64,000 nucleotides of DNA from the NCBI GenBank assembly GCA_036426205.1, contig CM071568.1, forward strand, positions 215,989,245 through 216,053,244, given 5' to 3'. The stretch comes from Ascaphus truei (lineage: Eukaryota; Chordata; Amphibia; Anura; Ascaphidae). A model generated the notes under the pieces. The model did no database searches, was not told the origin of the DNA, and was given only the letters and a program-made list of their open reading frames with translations. Shown piece after piece: positions 45,610-56,827 of the stretch (its first letter is position 1; every line of letters starts with the position of its first letter). The translations under genes were made by a program, and so were the position numbers.

Positions 45610-45730
45610 CATTTACCATGATCTGTTATTTGTATTATTTGTTATTTATATGATTGTCACGTGTATTACTACTGTGAAGCCCTATGTACATTAATGGAGC
45701 TATATAAATAAAAACAGACATACATACATA
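45610..45730 (+). mobile_element. L2-type LINE 3' tail
   Basis: TTATTTATATGATTGTCACG, GTATTACTACTGTGAAGCCC, ATGTACATTAATGGAGC and TATATAAATAAAAACAG, then CATACATA repeats, form the same tail as 55,218-55,300. Confidence 0.75.
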
Positions 45731-46870
45731 CAATGCAATTTTGGAGCAAAACTGGTGCATTGTCATGTTATTTCCATGTATCCAATTACTTTGCTCCAGT
45801 GTTGCTCTGTGTGCTCCAGTGTTGCTCTGTGTGCTCCAGTTTGTGATTTGGGTAATTTAAATTGGAGGATTAACATGAAGCGCAAATTATAATAGGATGT
45901 AGTAAATCTTTTATTCCTTAATTCTTCGTAAAAAAACAAACAAACAAACAAAAAAAACAAGACACATCTGAGATGATGTAAACCATTCTTGATAACAATC
46001 TGCACAATATTTTAGAAAACCTCTTGTATTTGACCCACCAGTGACTAAAAAGTGGGTGCAATACATCAAACTACACTATCCTTTGCCTTAATGCATAGAC
46101 CTTGTAAAGTGGCAGTCCCATGGAGCCGGTCAAACATAATGTAAACAATTTATCAGTGTCACTTGCTTGATTAGAATTGAAGTTTATCAGCTACTCATGT
46201 TTGTCTAGTAGACTGATGGTCATTGTATGATTACAATACAAATAATGGACAAAACAAACACAGCAATTTACCTCTAATTTTGAGGACTGATAGTCTTATC
46301 ACCAAAATAAATTAAATATTGATTGGAAAAACCCTCTAAAGCTTTTTTTTTTTTGGGGGGGGGAGGTTTCATGGAAAAGTAAAAGGTTTAAAATATATAT
46401 AATAAAACAATTATATTTGTTCATTTTCAAGGCTCCAATCAGCTACATTTAGCATATTGAAGATGCCACTGTCCTTAGTTCATTATCATCCTAGGAAGGT
46501 CTGCACATTCAATATTAAAACGGAGTACACTGGGTTATACATTGCCCTTGTCCTTTCTTGTGTGTTTCCTCACCCCACCCCACCACCTTCAAGCCATTTG
46601 TGAGCAGATTATGAAAGCATACTCTATACTGTCTAGAAGGCTAAACCAGAGAGCTTTTGTAATAGGAGAAAATATAATATATATCATAGCATATCTTCCG
46701 TATTATCTTGTAACTTTCTGCTGTCCAGCCTGCCTGCCTCTCACCTGTCTCCCTTACAATCTAGCAGCAACTTTTTTCTTATGTAAAGGGATTTGAACAT
46801 TATTGCTGCATCATTACATTTGGGTGTTGGCCACACTTTTTTATTCTGTTTGCTACATGAGAACTATATA
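45731..46870. other. Interval with a short tandem repeat
   Basis: GCTCCAGTGTTGCTCTGTGT is repeated about 2.4 times at 45,793-45,840. A poly-T/poly-G run lies near 46,342-46,363. No gene is evident. Confidence 0.6.
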
Positions 46871-46879
46871 AGGCTCCCT

Positions 46880-47215
46880 TTTCTCCCTTACAATCTATCC
46901 TAAACACTGCTGCTAGAATCACTTTGCTCTCTTTCTCCTGGGTTCCTATTAAATTCTGTATTACTTACAAAAGGATGCTTTGTTTTAAGATAGTACATAC
47001 CTCTGCCCCTCTTTACATCTCAGTCCTAATATCTTACTCAACACCTGCCCGAATAGAGGATGTGTTCTGTCTACCCATTTTGTATCTAAAGCCCTTTCCG
47101 GCCAAAAACATTTCTCACTTACTGCCCCACACCTCTGGAATGCACTTATCCTCAATATCCGACTAGTACCCTCGACTCCACCTTTAAGACCTATCTTAAA
47201 ACACACTGACTCGTA
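46880..47215 (+). pseudogene. L2-type LINE, C-terminal end of ORF2
   Basis: The frame reads SLQSILNTAARI, SWVPIKFCITYKRMLCFKI, APLYISVLISYSTPAR and HLLPHTSGMHLSSI. This is the usual C-terminal block of L2/CR1-group ORF2 (two-helix region ending in a conserved LWNSLP-like stretch, here decayed). It lacks RT. Its 3' UTR seems to resume at 48,895 after an LTR-like insertion, and again at 55,218 after the Ngaro element. Confidence 0.65.
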
Positions 47216-47309
47216 ACGGGTGCTTCACTGCTAGAGGTCCCCAATCTGTGCCCAGAGTGTTGGTTTCATTGCTGCCACTAGAATCCTTGAGGGTAGAATA
47301 AATCCTATT

Positions 47310-48638
47310 CTAGTCCTTAAGGCGGCACGAGACACAGGCTACAACTAGCCAGGTTTGGAAGCAAATAAACAGTGTGTTTATTGTAAGGAAGTAGAACACA
47401 GATAATACATAAATCAGGGAAGATATATACATGTGACAAAAATACTCACTATACAGAGCTTTGCTCAAAGTCATCTGAGGGCTTAAGTTGAGCCTAAAAA
47501 CAGTCCATGAAACAACCCCAGTCATTGTATACCTTCTGACTAACCCTTGCCTTTAGGAAGACGGGGCCTGTATTCAACAACTGTGGATGGCTCCAAACAA
47601 AGAGGGTCTCTTTCAGGGACACAAAGGCAAATGGAGCAGTTAGTCTGCCTAGCTTCTCAGCCCCAAATAGATGCTAGCCCACGTACTACTTGCCTTGAAA
47701 ATGAGGCCTCTATTCACCAACTGTAGAGGCCCCAGAACATCCATGATCCATCGCAGGGATCACACAACAACCATGCAGGTAACACTCTGCCTTTACAAAG
47801 GCTAGCAGGGACAGGTTACACAGGCCCTCATCAACTCTTCATACAGGGGCAATCACACAGGCCTACTCACCCAGCTCTGCTGGTGTCAGTTCGTGTTTGC
47901 TGACTCCCTGTCAGCTCCTCTTTTACAGGGGCTCTGCCAGGCCCCTGTCTCACACACTGTTCAATCAGATATGTCCTGCTTAAATAGCCTGTGTTCTCAT
48001 GCACAAAATGGCACCAGCAGGGTGGCCATGGGTGGTGTACACCTCTATCTTTAGCTATTTGTGTAGCACAATGCCTTAAGTTTTGGGTTAAGTATTTCCC
48101 CAGCAGGGAAACGCATCTCACCGCAACTCCCAACTCACTTCACCTGGCCCGCACAACGACAAGCCCTATGACTTATCATGGCCCTACCCCTCAGCTATTC
48201 ATTACTAGTTCAGCCCCACAAATAAAATGCAAGCAGCACCCATGTCTCTTAACCCTCCTCAATTTCCCAACAAACGGCACAGAATAAATAAATTGGGAAC
48301 ACACCTAAAATAACATACATAACTTTGAGCTCCCTTCCCAAGGCATACAGTGTCTGATAATTACAGTGATCACAGCAATTAAAAGTCAAGTTTCAGTGAA
48401 ATTCCAGGCTAAACCCTACGGTTAACCAGAGCTGTACCACTGCTTCTACTAGCTGTAAAACACCATATACACTACAATACATTGAGATACACAGAACTAC
48501 TTGGGAAAGACACTGAGGCCCAACATTAACCCTAGGGTAACCCTGGCAAGAACAGACAGCAAGTGGGCATGGCTCTCAGGGTGAAAGTGTCTCTGACCTG
48601 ACCCCCTATCTCTAGTAAGGTGGTACTACAGCCCCACA
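47310..48638 (-). mobile_element. LTR-like insertion
   Basis: Read on the minus strand, the segment begins TGTGGGGCTGTAG. Near the other end it has CAATAAACACACTGTTTATT, a poly-A-signal-like site, followed by CCAAACCTGGCTAG and TGTAGCC. It separates the L2 coding end from L2 3' UTR sequence. I found no target duplication and no copy elsewhere in the window, so both identity and ends are uncertain. Confidence 0.3.
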
Positions 48639-48894
48639 TGTTAAAGCACAAATATACACAGCCCAGAGCATTGCAACTACTTTCCAATATAATATACGGT
48701 CACATTTTAACATGCTTTTTGGAAATACATACAAAGACAATCCCAGTGCCTTACAATAACCCTTGGGCAACAGGCAGTGACCCTGATAGAAGGGAGAGTA
48801 GGACTGAGCTTAACCTTTATTTTAACTATCCTGCTGTGTGTTTCATCACACACACACCTCTTTAACCAAGCATATGGGTATCTCCCCGACCACT

Positions 48895-48977
48895 CAATGT
48901 GTAAGCTACTCGGGGCACGGATTCCTTTTCCAATTGTTACTTTTATGTCTGAAGCACTTATTCTCATTATGTGTTAT
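48895..48977 (+). mobile_element. L2 3' UTR, left of the Ngaro insertion
   Basis: GTGTAAGCTACTCGGGGCAC, TCCTTTTCCAATTGTTACTT and GAAGCACTTATTCTCATTAT are typical of the L2 3' UTR seen on the minus strand at 4.1 kb. The sequence stops at GTTAT (48,977), exactly where the Ngaro B2 repeat begins. Confidence 0.65.
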
Positions 48978-49510
48978 AAAGGCATTATGCGCCGCCCCTC
49001 CTTTGTGACGCTAAACCAAATAATGGAGACCACACAATGTTGGAAGAAAAGGTCACAGCTTTATTTTAACATCCGCTGTTAAAATCCTACCAGCCTGCTC
49101 GCCAGCCAAGTATGCTCCATGCAAAATGGGGGGGAGATCCTTGCCCAGCGGCCAGCGATTGGCCGCGCTCCCTCCCCCCACCCGTAGCATGTGAATGGGG
49201 GGGAGATCCTTGCCCAGACAGCCAGCAATTGGCCCGCTCCCTCCCCCCGCCCAAAAGCACTGTAAGATGGGAGGGCATTCAGCCGATGTTGGGCTGCTTC
49301 CCTCCCCCTCCCGCCCCTAGGGTCAGCTTAGGCCCAGCCCTAAAGCTGGCGCCCAGCCTTTTACCAGCATTGATTGGGCATAGGCCGGCCCAGCCCTAAA
49401 GCCGGTGCCTCCAGCCTGCCGAGCTGTTCTAAGTGCTCCAGCTGAGGGACGGACCCTAAAGTCCTCACCCTTTCTCCGTCTCCTGAGCTTGGCTGGCACG
49501 GCAGCTCCGC
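48978..49510 (-). repeat. Ngaro B2 repeat
   Basis: It matches 49,820-50,429 from AAAGGC(A/T)TTATGCGCCGCC to GCAGCTCCGC. It carries about 2 units of a 69-bp internal tandem repeat (GGGGGGAGATCCTTGCCCAG ... CCCTCCCCCC), against about 3 in B1. An 86-bp unshared linker separates it from A2. Confidence 0.9.
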
Positions 49511-49608
49511 TGTGACGAGGAGACAAACTGCTCCTGTGTGATACAAAATCATGTTAATATAACATTCCAACAGCTCAATACAATAGCAAAACATTGGGGA
49601 TGGGTGGG

Positions 49609-49819
49609 AATTCCGTTAGCTCTGTCTCTCTCCCCTGGGACCCCACTCTTTATACCCTCTCCCCCACCCCCTGCATGGAAGGGGACAAGCAGCCTTCCCA
49701 CTCGTGGGGGAAGGGGGAGGGGGGTTAGCTGACCCCTCCCCCCCCCCAGCTCTCGCCAATCAGTACGTCACATCCCTTAAGGAGCCTACGACCCCATGCT
49801 GGGGCCTCTGCCTCTTCAT
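49609..49819 (-). repeat. Ngaro A2 repeat
   Basis: Matches 55,008-55,217 almost base for base, from AATTCCGTTAGCTCTGTCTC to GGCCTCTGCCTCTTCAT. It contains CTTTATACCCTCTCCCCC and CTCTCGCCAATCAG. Confidence 0.9.
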
Positions 49820-50429
49820 AAAGGCTTTATGCGCCGCCCCTCCTTTGTGACGCTAAACCAAATAATGGAGACCACACAATGTTGGAAGAAAAGGTCACAG
49901 CTTTATTTTAACATCCGCTGTTAAAATCCTACCAGCCTGCCCGCCAGCCAAGTATGCTCCATGCAAAATGGGGGGGAGATCCTTACCCAGCGGCCAGCGA
50001 TTGGCTGCGCTCCCTCCCCTCGCCCGTAGCATGTGAATGGGGGGGAGATCCTTGCCCAGACAGCCAGCAATTGGCCCGCTCCCTCCCCCCGCCCGTAGCA
50101 TGTGCATGGGGGGAGATCCTTGCCCAGACAGCCAGCAATTGGCCCGCTCCCTCCCCCCGCCTAAAAGCACTGTAAGATGGGAGGGGGAGATCCTCATTCA
50201 GCCAATGTTGGGCTGCTTCCCTCCCCCTCCCGCCCCTAGGGTCAGCTTAGGCCCAGCCCTAAAGCTGGCGCCCAGCCTTTTACCAGCGTTAATTGGGCAT
50301 AGGCCGGCCCAGCCCTAAAGCCGGCGCCTCCAGCCTGCCGAGCCTTTCTAGGAGCTCCAGCTGAGGGACGGACCCTAAAGTCCTCACCCTTTCTCCGTCT
50401 CCTGAGCTTGGCTGGCGCGGCAGCTCCGC
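49820..50429 (-). repeat. Ngaro B1 repeat
   Basis: Longer than B2 by about 77 bp because of one extra 69-bp internal unit and a small insertion near 50,186. It directly abuts A2 at 49,819/49,820. Confidence 0.9.
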
Positions 50430-50479
50430 CACCCGGAGGCCCCTCTGCCGGGCACTGGCTACCCTGGGGCCGACACGCC

Positions 50480-51068
50480 CACCCAAAGCTGCGACATCTG
50501 ATCTTAATTCTTCCTGCAAAAAACCCTTGATGTTACTTAAGAACACCTCCAACCCCTTTGGTGAAAGATGCACACAGTCCCTTCTGTGCCAGCTGCACTC
50601 CTTGGTGTCAGCCTCTCTGCGCTTTAAGAGTTTTACCGCCGCTAGAGGATGAATTTTGCCCTGGCCTTATTTACCTTCCTCCTGCCTTTCTCTTTCCGTG
50701 GCCCCTTTTAAAATTCGCTTTGGAATAATTACAGACCAAATGATTACAACCTCACTCCACAGCGCCTTCAAGCGGGCGCATTCCTTTTGTACCCGATAAA
50801 TCAACTCTAGTGTTTTGGTGTTGGCTGGGTCATTCCCCACAAGGTGTAGCAAAATAACATCCGGTTTCACCTGAAATTCTGCTCGCGCCTTGTCCAGAGC
50901 CTGTTACAGATCAACCAAGCACCTTCCTCTCTTCCCAAGCCAATGCCAATCCACCCCTCCCCCGTAAACCACAGCTGCTGGCCGCACCGCTGATACTTCA
51001 CCCATTCGTGCGCCCCATGAATGAAGGAATGACCCATGATCCACACTTCCAGTGTCCTTGTGCAGCTG
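50480..51068 (-). pseudogene. SGNH-hydrolase-like domain of the Ngaro element
   Basis: Block I appears as WIMGHSFIHGA (about 51,020-51,047), with the Ser where GDS/GHS esterases carry their nucleophile. Block III is DVILLHLVGND (about 50,840), with the G-N-D that helps form the oxyanion hole. Block V is RDCVHLSPKGLEVF (about 50,560), with the D-x-x-H pair. Between them is an ARLKALWSEVVIIWSVIIP helix/strand pattern. SGNH domains are known in Ngaro elements of vertebrates; their role in transposition is unknown. A frameshift near 50,900 and further breaks before block V disrupt the frame, but the catalytic residues are still readable. Confidence 0.7.
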
Positions 51069-51109
51069 TCTACTGAGAGGGAAAAACATGTTAATCTTCT
51101 TGCATCCGC

Positions 51110-51991
51110 ACGTTGCTGTGCCCTTTGGCCCTGATGTAACCCCCTATAGGCACTGGGTTTCCACCTGGGTTTCCATCTCCCCGGTTTCTACATTTGGCCC
51201 GGCATACAGCCGTTCTATGCTGCCGCTGTAGCGGCACCAATTCTAAAGGAATGGGTACCAAATACACAAGGATCCATCCCCCCTAGCGGCAAGGCCCCGT
51301 CTAAAAACACTTTGAAATTGGTACCTTGTGAGTGGTGTTGCGTCCTGATGGATGAGGAAATTGCCCCCTACCTTAGGCCTGTGCCTTACGTACCACTTAA
51401 TCAACGCCACTGGGCAAACTTCAGTTATTCTCCATAGTGAGGTGGACCCACGCTCCCCTCCCGCTTGGTCGGTTTTAGATCTGTGAATCTTGCATGCCAC
51501 CGACGTAGCATTGAGCATCATGCTTGCGAAAAAACAAGCCCGAACCCTGGCTTGTTTAAGATAATGCCACTAGCTCGCCAACCCTGTAGGCACCAAGAAA
51601 GCCGCGGCAAATGCTACTCTGAACAGTTCCCTTTTCCGCTGTATTGAAACATAGCTCTTTTGCTGCCATCATCAATACCTGAAGCCTGTCTGGCGTTACC
51701 GGCTCCCTACTGTCAGTTCACTTGGCTTCGCCCCAATCCCAGCCTATTAGGATTCTCCTAACTATGAAATCCTTAGTTATGTCTATGCGGTTGTGGCATT
51801 TCAGGAAAAAAGACAGTCCTGCCATCATGGCCCCAACCCTGGTCTGCGTCGCCCCAGCAGCTACTGATCCGCACGCTGCTACCTCGCTTACCCTCGACTC
51901 TGTCCTTTTTCTTGAATACTAGCCATGTGTGCCAAGCCTGGAGGTAGGTTCTCCAAGTACGTGGGGCTAGCGACTTCTGGATCAGGTCCAT
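51110..51991 (-). pseudogene. Ngaro tyrosine recombinase
   Basis: The N-terminal helical part begins MDLIQKSLAPRTWRTYLQAW (about 51,990). The catalytic part contains IHRSKTDQAG, RITEVCPVALIKWYVRHRP, LTRYQFQSVFRRGL and, after a frameshift near 51,270, GTHSFRIGAATAA, which supplies the H-x-x-R. A SAYRG tyrosine near 51,145 is a candidate nucleophile. The enzyme would integrate a circular cDNA by recombination instead of using an integrase, which explains the lack of target duplication. Stops and frameshifts near 51,270, 51,530 and 51,770 make it non-functional as read. Confidence 0.78.
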
Positions 51992-51999
51992 AAGTCTGC

Positions 52000-52360
52000 C
52001 CCAGGTGACATGGGCATGTTAGACCTTTGGCATTTGCCGCTGCTCGCCTAAACGCTGTCCCATTGAACCGCGATAAGGCGTCTGCTATCACGTTTAATCT
52101 CCCCGGGACATGCTTGGCGTTAAAGTTAATGTTGCTGCGCATGCAGAGCAGCACCAGCCTCCGCAGCAGCTGGATCACTGGGCTTGATGTTGCAGGGAGG
52201 CTGTTCCCCGCTGCCATCACCTCAAGGTGGTCAGACCCGAATATGATGTGTTTGTTACTGAGCTCCTTAGCCCAAAGCTCTACCGCCACTATGATGGGAA
52301 AACTCAGGAAGGCGATATCCTTAGTTAAACCTGTGTCTACCCATGCCTGGGGCCATGGTT
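52000..52360 (-). pseudogene. Ngaro RNase H and RT C-terminal end
   Basis: VDTGLTKDIAFLSFPIIVAV, ELWAKELSNKHIIFGSDH and HVPGRLNVIADALSR (about 52,060-52,110) are the RNase H region of DIRS-like pol. The catalytic acid normally in the FxCD/SD position is present as SD. Upstream of about 52,350 the palm and fingers of RT are not recognisable in any frame, so the RT core has been deleted. Confidence 0.65.
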
Positions 52361-52859
52361 CTGCCGCGTCTGAACAGCTCTAGCTCCTGGTTACTATGGC
52401 CCCCTGCTATGCTTATTAGCTCTCTCCTCACCTGTAGCCTTTGCTTTTTCCCTGGCCTGAAACCCTTCAGCAAAAAGGTCGTGTACGTCCGTGAACTTTC
52501 CCTTTTATTATCTCACTTTGGGTGTAGATAGAAGAATCAGTCTAGTTACTTCCAGGGCAAGCAGGTAAATAGTGGCTGAACAAGCCTGGTTGGTGAAGCG
52601 GTGTATCGGAGCATATAACGGAGTTGTGAGCCTGGTATGGAGGTACGTGCGGGGGTAGAATGGGTGCAGACCCACACTAATGACTAAGTGGCTGCCATAT
52701 AATGTCCCGATTCCTAAATAAGACCTGGTATGGAGTAGCAAGTTACTCACGATTGTTACTGGTCCCCCCCGCGCCTCCTGGCTTGGCGTTGCATCCAGAG
52801 CGGGTGTCTGGCTTCCCTCCTCGGTGTCCGTCCGATCGTAGTGGTACAGGATAGAAATG

Positions 52860-53020
52860 ATCAGCAGTCCTGCCGCTCCTATCTAGATCAAAACTCACCA
52901 GTGAAGGAATGTAAAATTAATTTATTAAACTACATAAAACGGATACACCAACAAACAGAAAAGAGAACCTCCTCCCCCGCGTTTCAACCGAAATGGTCTT
53001 TCTCAAGGAGTGTAACCCGA
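52860..53020 (-). mobile_element. Hairpin-plus-AATAAA retroposon tail inside Ngaro
   Basis: On the minus strand, ACTCCTTGAGAAAGACCATT and CGGTTGAAACGCGGG are followed by GTTTAATAAATTAATTTTAC and CTTCACTGGTGAG. These parallel 33,218-33,345 in order and spacing. It postdates or accompanied the damage to the Ngaro RT region. Confidence 0.5.
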
Positions 53021-53699
53021 CTGGAGAGAAGTCATAGTGCAGGCGAAAGTGTCCTTCCCTTACATTGCTGGCGCTTACGCTGTCGTCTTTAATTTTAGGG
53101 GCCTTGCTCTCCCCCGCTGCCTCCTGCGTTGCATCGCTTGGCCTAGCCTTAAGTGACTGGTTAATCACCGCTAGATGTCACTTTAGGAATGTATACATAC
53201 AGGTTTTGTGAAATTGCGCTGCGCTCTCACTCTGAATTGTCGCTGTCACTATCTGACTACCCGTACTTGACTAGGATTTATTTCCTTACCTGGAATCTCG
53301 TTGCTCGGGTCAGTACCATGCGCTGACCTGGACCTGAAGCGCAGTGACTGGCCTCGGCGTCTGTCCCCCTCCTAGCCATGCATCAGGGAAGGCGGGTAGG
53401 GGTCCTGGTCCACATTCCATGCATGCAATGACCATTCATTGGCCGTCGTTTCCTGCGAAAACTGAGAGGACCCAGCCTGCGGTCCATGCGGGATCCAGGG
53501 GCTGGGTCGCCTTAAATGCCCCCCCGTGACATAGCAGGACGCTCGTCCCTGTGCTGCAGTTAATCTGCCAGACACAACATGACCCATGGGTGGGAGGGGC
53601 AGGGGCCCCCGGTGGCTGGGGCAGTTATAAACCGAACCGCCCACACCCCTGCCAGCTGAAGGTAGGTAGGTGGGGTGGTTGGGTATGGCGTGTGGTTAT

Positions 53700-54860
53700 A
53701 TAATAGGTTGGTGTTTCACGGTTGTACCCTGCTCACAGTCTGTCCTGTACTGTGAGGGGTAAGGTTGAGGTCGCCCTGAGGGGTGAAATTGAGGTCGCCC
53801 TGCAGTACCTCCAGGGGCCTCATGGTGGCACTGTTGCAGAGGAGGGCCAAGGAACAGCCAGCCTCTACAGACCTGCCTGTCCCCTTAATGAACCTGGGGA
53901 GGGAAATCCCCCCTCCCTTTCTCATAGCAGCCTGGAAAGGGAGGGGGGAGCCTGGAAAGGGAGGGGGAGGCTGGAAAGGGAGGGGGGAGGCTGGAAAGGG
54001 AGGGGGGAGGCTGGAAAGGGAGGGGGAGCCTGGAAAGGGGCCAGACTGCAGCCAGCATGGAGAGGACCTCCCCTCCCTCCCCTGATGGTGCACGTGGGAG
54101 GGAGGTGAGAAATGGCGCCGAGGAGCCAACAGCAGCCGGACGGGTAAGAGATCTGGGGAAGCGGGGCTGGCGCCTGATAGTCCCCGCGATCGGGGTGAGG
54201 AGGCTGGTGGAGGTGGCCAGTGTGCGCACCGGGCGGCGCACTTGGAACCCGGCTGTCCCCGCGGCCAGAGGGGTAAGCGGGTTGAGGGTGAGGAGTCTTC
54301 CTGTCGCGCGCCCCGGCCGGTGCACACGGCGCACGCGGCGCACATTTGTCCCTGCAGTTGGGTTGGCTGGTAGGGGGGAACCTGGCCATCGGGAGCCCTG
54401 GGCAGCGCGCGGCCATCACCAGCAGGGTGGTGAGCGGGCTCGCGGTGCAGGGGCTGGCCGTGGCAAGGCAGCGCACAACCGGTGGTGGAGCGGCCCCCCC
54501 TCCAAGGCCCGGTCCTCCAGACGGTAAGGCTGGTGGCTGGGAGCCCGGCGGGACCGCGTATGTGGTGGGTAAGCTGGGGGCGGGTGGCGAGGCTACACAG
54601 GGGTGTGATTCGGGAGGCTGCAGAGCCTGGGAGCAGAGCCTGGGAGCAGGGGAAGGAGCGGGAAGTGGCGGGAGGAGGGACGGGTGGTGCATGGGGGGAG
54701 CTGGGAGTAGGGGGGGTGGGAAGGAGCGGGCGCTGGCGGAAGATGCCTGCGCTCGGCTGGGGACCCAGACGGCCTGGGGGAAGGGGCATGGGGGTTGCTG
54801 CCCGCACCAATGCGCTGGGATCTGCGCGGGGCAGGCACACTTACCTGATCCTCAGTTGCA
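53700..54860. other. GC-rich 5' region of Ngaro with a 20-bp minisatellite
   Basis: High G+C. Long Pro/Ser/Arg-rich or Gly-rich frames are open on both strands, a composition effect. At 53,930-54,045 GCCTGGAAAGGGAGGGGG (or GGCTGG...) is repeated about six times. In Ngaro elements a Gag-like ORF lies in this position. The 374-codon minus-strand frame (53,716-54,840) shows no recognisable domain, so I do not call it. Confidence 0.5.
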
Positions 54861-55007
54861 GCTGCATCATCAGGATCCTGGTGGGTGAGGCTGGCAGGGC
54901 TTGGGGGTCTTCATACAGCGGGGAGCTGCTGTAATCCATGAGGCCTTTCATCATAACTGGGAAAAATGTGCAGGTCCGCAGCAAAATCCTGTAAGGTAGG
55001 AGAAAAA

Positions 55008-55217
55008 ATTCCGTTAGCTCTGTCTCTCTCCCCTGGGGCCCCACTCTTTATACCCTCTCCCCCTTCCCCCTGCATGGGAGGGGACAAACAGCCTTCCCAC
55101 TCCGTGGGGGAAGGGGGAGGGGGGTTAGCCGACCCCCCGACCCCCAGCTCTCGCCAATCAGGATGTCGCAGCCCTTAAGGAGCCTACGACCCCATGCTGG
55201 GGCCTCTGCCTCTTCAT
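55008..55217 (-). repeat. Ngaro A1 repeat (5' end of the element)
   Basis: Copy of A2 at the outer 5' end of the element. It begins ATGAAGAGGCAGAGGCCCC on the minus strand. Confidence 0.9.
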
Positions 55218-55300
55218 ATTATTATGTCACATGTATAACTGCTTTGAATCGCTATGTACATGGATGGCACTATATAAATAAATATATACATACTGTACAT
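55218..55300 (+). mobile_element. L2 3' tail, right of the Ngaro insertion
   Basis: ATTATTATGTCACATGTATA, CTGCTTTGAATCGCTATGTA and GCACTATATAAATAAATA continue the L2 3' end interrupted at 48,977. The intact order can be seen at 45,610-45,730. Confidence 0.75.
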
Positions 55301-55440
55301 ACGTAAAAGACCCAAAAATGTAAGATAAATGGGCACATTACTAGGGCCAGTGGGAGCTAGCCCAGGGCCATTACGGGTTAAATGAGAGGGCAGGGAAATT
55401 GGGGAGTTGCTAGTCTATAGCGGGGCAAGGCTAGAAATAA

Positions 55441-56823
55441 ATGGACGGTCAAGGGGAGGACTTGCCTTCCCTTACCTTTTGTTTTAAAAGCGGCAGTTTC
55501 ATTAAAGTGGTCCAGGTGGAGGAAAAAGTGATGGGGTCTAGGCGTGGTGGAGCAGTGGCCCGCGGAGCTATAAGCATTGGGGTTGACTTGGCAAGACTGA
55601 GGGCAGAAGAGATCATGCAGGAACTGGAATGCTTTTTCCGGTCCCTGTGCAGTGAGCAGCTGGGGAGTGGAGAGAGCTGGGGGGCGCAGCCAGCAAGAAA
55701 ACTGGAGGCCTTCTAGTGAGTGGAGTTATAGCTCTGTGCTGCCAGGGAGCTGGGAGGCAGGGCTGATGGGAGAGGTGGTGGGGCCAGATAAGGGAGAATC
55801 CTAGTCCTGTTGCAGGGAGGCCCAGAAGGTGCTTTCATCCTCCGAATATGCTCATCCAGATTCCTGTTAGGCGGGTGGGCCTGGATTTAATAAATGGATG
55901 GCTCAGGCAACCAGGGGTAGAGCAAGGGGGGAGGGGAACTTAGTGCCCCCAATTTCACCAGCAGTAGCAGGGACCAGTTCCCGGTCGGTGTGGGAGGTGC
56001 TCTGTGACCAGGAAGGGGTGAATGGCCCACACAGGGAGTTTTGCCCCTACTGTTTCATCCCCAGTTCTGAGGGGGGATGTGGGCCCCAATGTAATGAAGA
56101 GATGGAGTGGGAGATGGCACAGATATGGCCCCTGCTCTCTTTTACAGAAGGAGGGCCAGGGCATGGCAGCGCATGATCATCAGCCCAGGAGGAGAATTCG
56201 CCAGATCCTGGTTGGGGCAAGGCTGCAGACAGAGGCTGTGTGTGTGGTTTATGGCACAGTGGTGCATGGGGATGCACGGAAACCAGGAAATATGTTGGTT
56301 GGCATTAATATGGGTACCGCAATCAGTTGGCTGATGGAATAAGCCAGACGGGGATATTGCCTCAGGGTGAGATGCAACTGGTGTTAGGTGTATGGATTCA
56401 GGATGAGGAACTGGGTGTCCTCCACGCAGTAGGGGTCACAAGGGAAATGGGGGCAGGGCCCAGCCGAGCTGGGTCAGTACTAGACCCATTAGTGGGGCAG
56501 GCCGGGGTGTGTTAGAGGTGACAGGGATGGAAGGCCCTTATCTGAGTTATAAGGAGTCATATACATGTTTGACAAGTCCATTGGGTCTCCACCTGGAAGT
56601 AGAGGCCAAGGAAAACATTTGGAAAGGGAAATTCATTAGAGGTAGTGAGCCTCATACCATGTTTTATAGAGTTAATCGGGAGACCTGAGAGAAAGTCAGA
56701 GGCTAGGTGGGAGGAGTGGGCAATCAGGCAGGTCATCTAAACTTTTGATAACTCACTAATGGGTTTTGCCATATTGGTGAGTGTGATAGGTGAAATAAAG
56801 CCCCAGAAGTGTTCCTCCCTGTT
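55441..56823 (+). pseudogene. YR-retrotransposon Gag-like ORF, 5' part
   Basis: Plus-strand frames (stops and shifts present) end with a block of the form IWKGKFIRGSEPHTMFYRV (about 56,610), then EEWAIRQVI, TFDNSLMGFAILVSVIGEIK and CSSLFK (about 56,820). This block resembles the Gag-like region before RT in DIRS/Ngaro elements. The frame is cut by an LTR insertion with a TAAA duplication and resumes at 57,974 as YLETFREDYKVYEDIAWWWH. The Gly-rich upstream part (55,441-56,176) is not recognisable by itself. Confidence 0.5.
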
Positions 56824-56827
56824 TAAA

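Larger units (their letters stand above)
48978..55217 (-). mobile_element. Ngaro-type tyrosine-recombinase retrotransposon
   Basis: On the minus strand the order is A1 (55,217-55,008), internal region, B1 (50,429-49,820), A2 (49,819-49,609) and B2 (49,510-48,978). These are the split direct repeats that define the Ngaro group of DIRS-like elements. The internal region encodes an RNase H remnant, a tyrosine recombinase and an SGNH-hydrolase-like domain in the expected order. The RT core is missing, and frameshifts break the recombinase. B1 and A2 abut directly, as expected for the circular-intermediate junction. No target duplication flanks the element, consistent with recombinase-mediated integration. 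Confidence 0.88.

Noticed and set aside
53716..54840. 374-residue Pro/Ser-rich frame as a Ngaro Gag
   Set aside because: The position fits, but long frames are open on both strands of this GC-rich region. It includes a minisatellite translation and no Gag motif is visible.
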